Source: an uncultured Bacilli bacterium
GTDB taxonomy: Bacteria; Bacillota_I; Bacilli_A; RF39; UBA660
Assembly: GCA_934095845.1 (NCBI GenBank)
Contig: CAKOKS010000010.1
Location: 1-35,761 of the forward strand
Direction of reading: 5' to 3'
Length of the DNA stretch: 35,761 bases
Below are positions 32,772 to 35,761 of the stretch, piece by piece. Both the position numbers and the translations under genes were made by a program. The notes under the pieces were generated by a model, which had not been told where the DNA came from, searched no databases, and was given only the letters and a program-made list of their open reading frames with translations. How positions within the stretch are numbered: the first letter of the stretch is position 1; each line of letters begins with the position of its first letter.

Positions 32772-33908
32772 CTATTCGATATATTTAGATACACTTATAC
32801 TTTCATTTCCTATTTTTATGCGTTCTTTTTTGAAATACTCATTTTCAAATATTTCATCAAAAACAAATGCTACACTATATCTGGCTCTAGTTACAGCCAC
32901 ATAGTACTTACTTTTTGATTTTATTTCTTTCTTTTTTATTATAAAATCTTTAAAAACATTATTTGGATAAATTACTACTCTATCAAAAGTCATTCCTTTA
33001 CATTGACCAAAATTAAGTGAAGAAAAACTATCAGTCTTAGTTTTTATATCATATTTTAAGATTTGAGGATAATAGTAATCATAATACTTATTTAAATCCT
33101 TTTTCGATATAATATATATACCTATATTTTCTGAAATGATTTTATTTTTTGGATGAGGAAGAATTTTTTCTGAATCATTTGGAAATATACTATTTGCAAA
33201 TTGACATAGTTCTTTTCCAAATCTTCTTGTATAAAGGTCATATTCAATACTAATAATATTATTTTTTTCAAGTCCTTTAAAATAACTAACTATGTTCATC
33301 CCTGTAATTTTCTTATTTTTCTTTGCATTATGTGTTGTATATGTTGCCTGTTTATAATCTCCCACACATTTAATATTTATACTAGAATTGAATAACAATT
33401 CTAAGACATCTAAATCTTCTCCTGATAAATCTTGTATTTCATCAAAATAAATATCACTATAAATATGTTCTAATCTATTGATAACTTTTCCTTTTGAATT
33501 TTTATTTTCATCTACTCCAAATTCACTAGCATAATTAGATAGAACATCTCCAGAATTATTTATATAATGATTGATTTTACCACGAGTATAAAAATTAATA
33601 AATCCATATTGTTTATTAAAGTCAAAACTTCTTATAAAATTCTTTCTTTGTACAACGTAATTTTGATATGGTTTGATAAAATCAGAAAGTAAAAATTGAT
33701 ACCAAGTTTTAAATACAACATTTTCATGTAAAACTCCAAAATTTTGTTTTGCATATGTTTTCTTTAATGAATCTAATCCTTTATTTGTATATGTAACTAA
33801 TAAAATCTTCTTTTGATTATTATCTATTTTATCAATTACTTCTTTACAGATACCCCAAGTTTTGCCTGAGCCTGCTACGGCTATTAATACTTTATTATTC
33901 AATTGCAT
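32772..33908 (-). CDS. Small UvrD-like helicase, GajB-type
   Basis: A DNA helicase of superfamily 1A, 378 residues. All the core motifs are visible: Walker A AGSGKT (12-17), the DEIQD motif II near 155 (YFDEIQDLSG), motif III CVGDYKQAT (about 184-192), motif IV-like YTRRFGKEL (about 226), motif V GQCKGMTFDRVV (about 303) and motif VI VAVTRARYSVAFVF (about 340). It is far shorter than GajB (about 490 residues), apparently lacking much of the 1B/2B subdomains. Its start lies 14 bases inside the end of the OLD-family gene, so the pair is translationally coupled. In Gabija, GajB senses DNA ends and activates GajA. Confidence 0.85.
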   Translation of the reverse strand: MQLNNKVLIAVAGSGKTWGICKEVIDKIDNNQKKILLVTYTNKGLDSLKKTYAKQNFGVLHENVVFKTWYQFLLSDFIKPYQNYVVQRKNFIRSFDFNKQYGFINFYTRGKINHYINNSGDVLSNYASEFGVDENKNSKGKVINRLEHIYSDIYFDEIQDLSGEDLDVLELLFNSSINIKCVGDYKQATYTTHNAKKNKKITGMNIVSYFKGLEKNNIISIEYDLYTRRFGKELCQFANSIFPNDSEKILPHPKNKIISENIGIYIISKKDLNKYYDYYYPQILKYDIKTKTDSFSSLNFGQCKGMTFDRVVIYPNNVFKDFIIKKKEIKSKSKYYVAVTRARYSVAFVFDEIFENEYFKKERIKIGNESISVSKYIE

Positions 33909-35520
33909 CTTTTATATATTGAGGGTATTCTATGGATAATTCACTATCGAAAACTCTCATACTCCATTCAGTTTTATTGTTTTTCATAAATTTTAGTATC
34001 TCTTCTTTATTTTTATTAATCATAGAATTATTTTTTGAAATGATTTTTTTAAAATTATTTAATTGTTCCTCTGTTTTTGAATTTGAACTTAATATAGAAG
34101 GCTCAAGAGTTACTAGACTCTCATCGTTTTCATAGCAAATTTTAATAGTATCTTTATTTATATAATTTTTATATTTATCTATAATATTCTCTTTTATATT
34201 ACCATCATTATCAGTGACAATTATTATATTTTTATTTACCAATAGTGCTATATCACAATACCTTTTGAATGCTAGAGCGTTCACAGAAATAATATCAACT
34301 CCATCATTTATAGGTAATTTGTTATGTTTATCCTTATAAGCTCTTTGAATAATTAGGTCATCAGCTGGTCCTTCTACTAGAATAACTTTATTTGCAAGAA
34401 TTAACCTTAAAGTGTCAAATCCAGGCAATTTTGTAAAATAAGATTTTGTTTCATCATTTAAACTATTTAACGAACTAACATTACCGTTATTTACGAGTAA
34501 AATGTTACCTAACCCTAATTTATTTGCTATAAAACTACTATGGCTTGAAATAAACAATTGTTTATCATTATTGTTTTCTTCAATATTGGAAACCAACTTA
34601 TTCATATTGCTATAAGATAAATTATTTTCAGGCTCTTCAATTAATATTGTGTTAACTTTTTCTTTGTTGTTACTTAAAGCTAATTCAATTTTTATAGAAT
34701 TTTGTGTACCAAAACCAATATTTTCAAATGGTATATCATCTACAGAAACACTCATTTCATCTTTCCATTTATTAAGGTTATTATCTTTTACATTTATTGA
34801 AACAGTTTTGTTATTTATTTTTACATTATCATGCAATTTTTTATTTAAATTAGTTATTGCAGGCAATGTTTTAAAATTTTGCTGATTTCTTCTATATTCA
34901 GATTTTAAATTCACCTGATCTTCTTCAGATAATAATTCACTAATATTATTGTCTATAAATCCATTTACTAAATTTGAATAATCTTTTTTTGATGTGTCTA
35001 TCATTAAAACTTTAAAAGGAAGATTTCTTAATTGCAAATTATTATCACCGTTAAATGACTTAAAATTTATTTTATAATATTCAATAGGAATATCATTAAT
35101 ATCCCCATGTATTAATTGTTCTTTATAAATAGAAGCATATTGTTCATGATCAAATTCATAAGAAAAAGTAATACCACAGCAATCTTCTCCCAAAGAATTA
35201 TTGGTACCTTTGTGATTATTTAAAATAGGGTCATCCTTACAATATGCTTCAATAATTATTTCAGGAGGAGCAATATATTCTTTCAATGATAATGCTTTTA
35301 TATATTCATTTCTAACATCATTGTTAAAAAAAGAAGCGCTTATAAATTTATCGATATAAATTCTATTTATTTTACCAGTTGTTACAATACTCACTGCTTC
35401 CAATATAGTACTTTTTCCAGAATCATTATTACCAACTAAGATATTTATTTCATCGTTAAATTCAATAATTTTTTCTTTAAATAATTTATAATTTTGAATT
35501 TTCAACTTACTAATTATCAT
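33895..35520 (-). CDS. Class 2 OLD family nuclease, GajA-type
   Basis: 541 residues: an N-terminal SMC/AAA-like ATPase with Walker A VGNNDSGKST (29-38) and Walker B ILIEEPENNLS near 295, then a C-terminal TOPRIM nuclease domain with the metal-binding Glu in VILVEGPADD (about 383) and Asp pair in IIVTDNDG (about 437). GajA nicks phage DNA as part of the Gabija anti-phage system and is inhibited by NTPs. Length is slightly below the usual 580 residues. The pairing with a UvrD-like helicase defines class 2 OLD systems and supports the identification. TAGGTGTAAT precedes the ATG. A divergent predicted RNA lies upstream. Confidence 0.88.
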   Translation of the reverse strand: MIISKLKIQNYKLFKEKIIEFNDEINILVGNNDSGKSTILEAVSIVTTGKINRIYIDKFISASFFNNDVRNEYIKALSLKEYIAPPEIIIEAYCKDDPILNNHKGTNNSLGEDCCGITFSYEFDHEQYASIYKEQLIHGDINDIPIEYYKINFKSFNGDNNLQLRNLPFKVLMIDTSKKDYSNLVNGFIDNNISELLSEEDQVNLKSEYRRNQQNFKTLPAITNLNKKLHDNVKINNKTVSINVKDNNLNKWKDEMSVSVDDIPFENIGFGTQNSIKIELALSNNKEKVNTILIEEPENNLSYSNMNKLVSNIEENNNDKQLFISSHSSFIANKLGLGNILLVNNGNVSSLNSLNDETKSYFTKLPGFDTLRLILANKVILVEGPADDLIIQRAYKDKHNKLPINDGVDIISVNALAFKRYCDIALLVNKNIIIVTDNDGNIKENIIDKYKNYINKDTIKICYENDESLVTLEPSILSSNSKTEEQLNNFKKIISKNNSMINKNKEEILKFMKNNKTEWSMRVFDSELSIEYPQYIKDAIE

Positions 35521-35585
35521 ATTACACCTACCAATCTCAAATTAAAATTTATAATTTTATTTTACCAAAAATTGACATCTTTTTC

Positions 35586-35614
35586 GAGACATAGAGTCAA
35601 ATTTGTGTTAAAAT
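35586..35614 (+). promoter_or_regulatory. Candidate promoter of a small RNA
   Basis: GAGACA (35586-35591), a 17-base spacer and TAAAAT (35609-35614) with a TG one base upstream as in extended -10 boxes. It points away from gajA. The -35 match is moderate. Confidence 0.4.
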
Positions 35615-35620
35615 ATTATT

Positions 35621-35759
35621 GTTGATTGATATTTTATATATCAAATCGTTAATAAGTGAAAAAGTTGTAGATACCTACGACATTGGCTCCAGATTGATAG
35701 GAAACTCGAACTTTTCGAGTTTAAGTAATAAATGCTAACTAGAAATAGTTAGTTTTTTT
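35621..35759 (+). ncRNA. Predicted structured non-coding RNA upstream of gajA
   Basis: A stretch of about 140 bases with a promoter, several hairpins and a terminator but no ORF. Hairpins are TTGATAT/ATATCAA (35626-35644), GTTGTAG/CTACGAC (35664-35681, one G-T pair), AAACTCGAA/TTCGAGTTT (35702-35722, perfect) and the terminator stem (35735-35752). It lies divergently from the OLD nuclease gene. It does not match tmRNA, SRP, 6S or any riboswitch I recall. Part of it could be the right attachment site of the element instead. Confidence 0.4.
35735..35759 (+). terminator. Intrinsic terminator with GAAA loop
   Basis: CTAACTA (35735-35741), GAAA, TAGTTAG (35746-35752), then seven T. It ends a plus-strand transcript and shows that this region is expressed from that side. 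Confidence 0.8.
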
Positions 35760-35761
35760 GT

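Larger units (their letters stand above)
26583..35691. mobile_element. Probable integrative mobilizable element (serine recombinase, MobV relaxase, Gabija-type cargo)
   Basis: From the 3' end of tRNA-Gly(GCC) to near the window edge the genes are those of a mobile element. They are a large serine recombinase, a MobV relaxase and a minus-strand cargo operon with an anti-phage nuclease/helicase pair. Proposed ends are the GCTCCA words at 26583-26588 (tRNA 3' end) and 35686-35691. Each is followed at nearly equal distances by a hairpin and a GAAA-tetraloop terminator. The repeat is only six bases, and serine recombinases often use non-tRNA targets, so both ends are hypotheses. The presence of a mobile element is much better supported than its borders. 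Confidence 0.55.

Noticed and set aside
33895..35520. PARIS-type AriA instead of GajA
   Set aside because: The TOPRIM domain is in the same protein as the ATPase, and the partner is a UvrD-like helicase, not a DUF4435 protein.
35664..35691. Second, truncated tRNA ending in GGCTCCA
   Set aside because: The hairpin before it has a 4-base loop and no TTCGA T-loop, and no matching acceptor strand is found upstream.
35600..35761. tracrRNA or CRISPR-related RNA
   Set aside because: There is no repeat-spacer array and no cas gene in the window.

Overview
The window is a strongly A+T-rich bacterial chromosome segment from a low-GC Gram-positive organism. It looks like a gut-type member of the Bacilli/Erysipelotrichales or RF39-like assemblage; this placement is inferred from gene content and style, not from a search. 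The evidence is peptidoglycan genes (mraY, an FtsW-type SEDS protein, a PASTA-tailed class B PBP), an LtaS-type lipoteichoic acid synthase, a class B sortase with its substrate, a T-box leader, a CIRCE operator and TTGACA/TATAAT promoters. Several genes end in TGA in contexts where TGA must be read as stop, so this is not the Mycoplasma code. Many minus-strand genes end inside their own terminator hairpin, so the chromosome is compact.

Positions 1-7150 (nearly all minus strand) hold a MacB/FtsX-type ABC transporter pair, a surface protein with a camelysin-like N-terminal half and a DUF6273-like C-terminal half, an HD-domain protein, ftsW and mraY. The surface protein is preceded by a promoter whose spacer contains a run of eight G, which is a strong candidate for phase variation. 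Positions 7150-12250 hold an IPKTG-anchored wall protein with its sortase, a small membrane-anchored protein, a CIRCE-controlled Hsp20, the PASTA PBP and an unknown gene. Positions 12250-16500 hold a decayed gene fragment, an SGNH hydrolase and a three-gene cassette: a TasA/camelysin-like protein, a SipW-like signal peptidase and a DUF5305-like membrane protein. Positions 16500-26410 hold lysS, an unknown plus-strand gene, a T-box-controlled operon (HD hydrolase, then valS), a CmpB-type membrane protein and an LtaS-type sulfatase with a small membrane-anchored partner.

From the tRNA-Gly(GCC) at 26514-26588 to the end, the content changes to a probable integrative mobilizable element. It carries a small unknown ORF, a large serine recombinase with a terminator-like hairpin in its leader, a MobV relaxase with inverted repeats upstream of and over its start, and a convergent minus-strand cargo operon. 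The cargo is a class 2 OLD (AAA plus TOPRIM) nuclease overlapping a very small UvrD-like helicase, which is a Gabija-type GajA/GajB pair. An unknown protein, a HEPN-like protein and an APH-fold kinase-like protein follow. Divergent from gajA, next to the window edge, is a compact predicted non-coding RNA with a promoter, three hairpins and an intrinsic terminator. The layout after its GCTCCA motif mirrors the layout after the tRNA 3' end at the other side, so this stretch may instead, or also, mark the right attachment site.

The observations I rate highest are the poly-G spacer promoter at 3800-3827, the Gabija-plus-HEPN-plus-kinase cargo with its adjacent predicted RNA, the matched architectures at the two possible element ends, and the inverted repeats covering the relaxase start.
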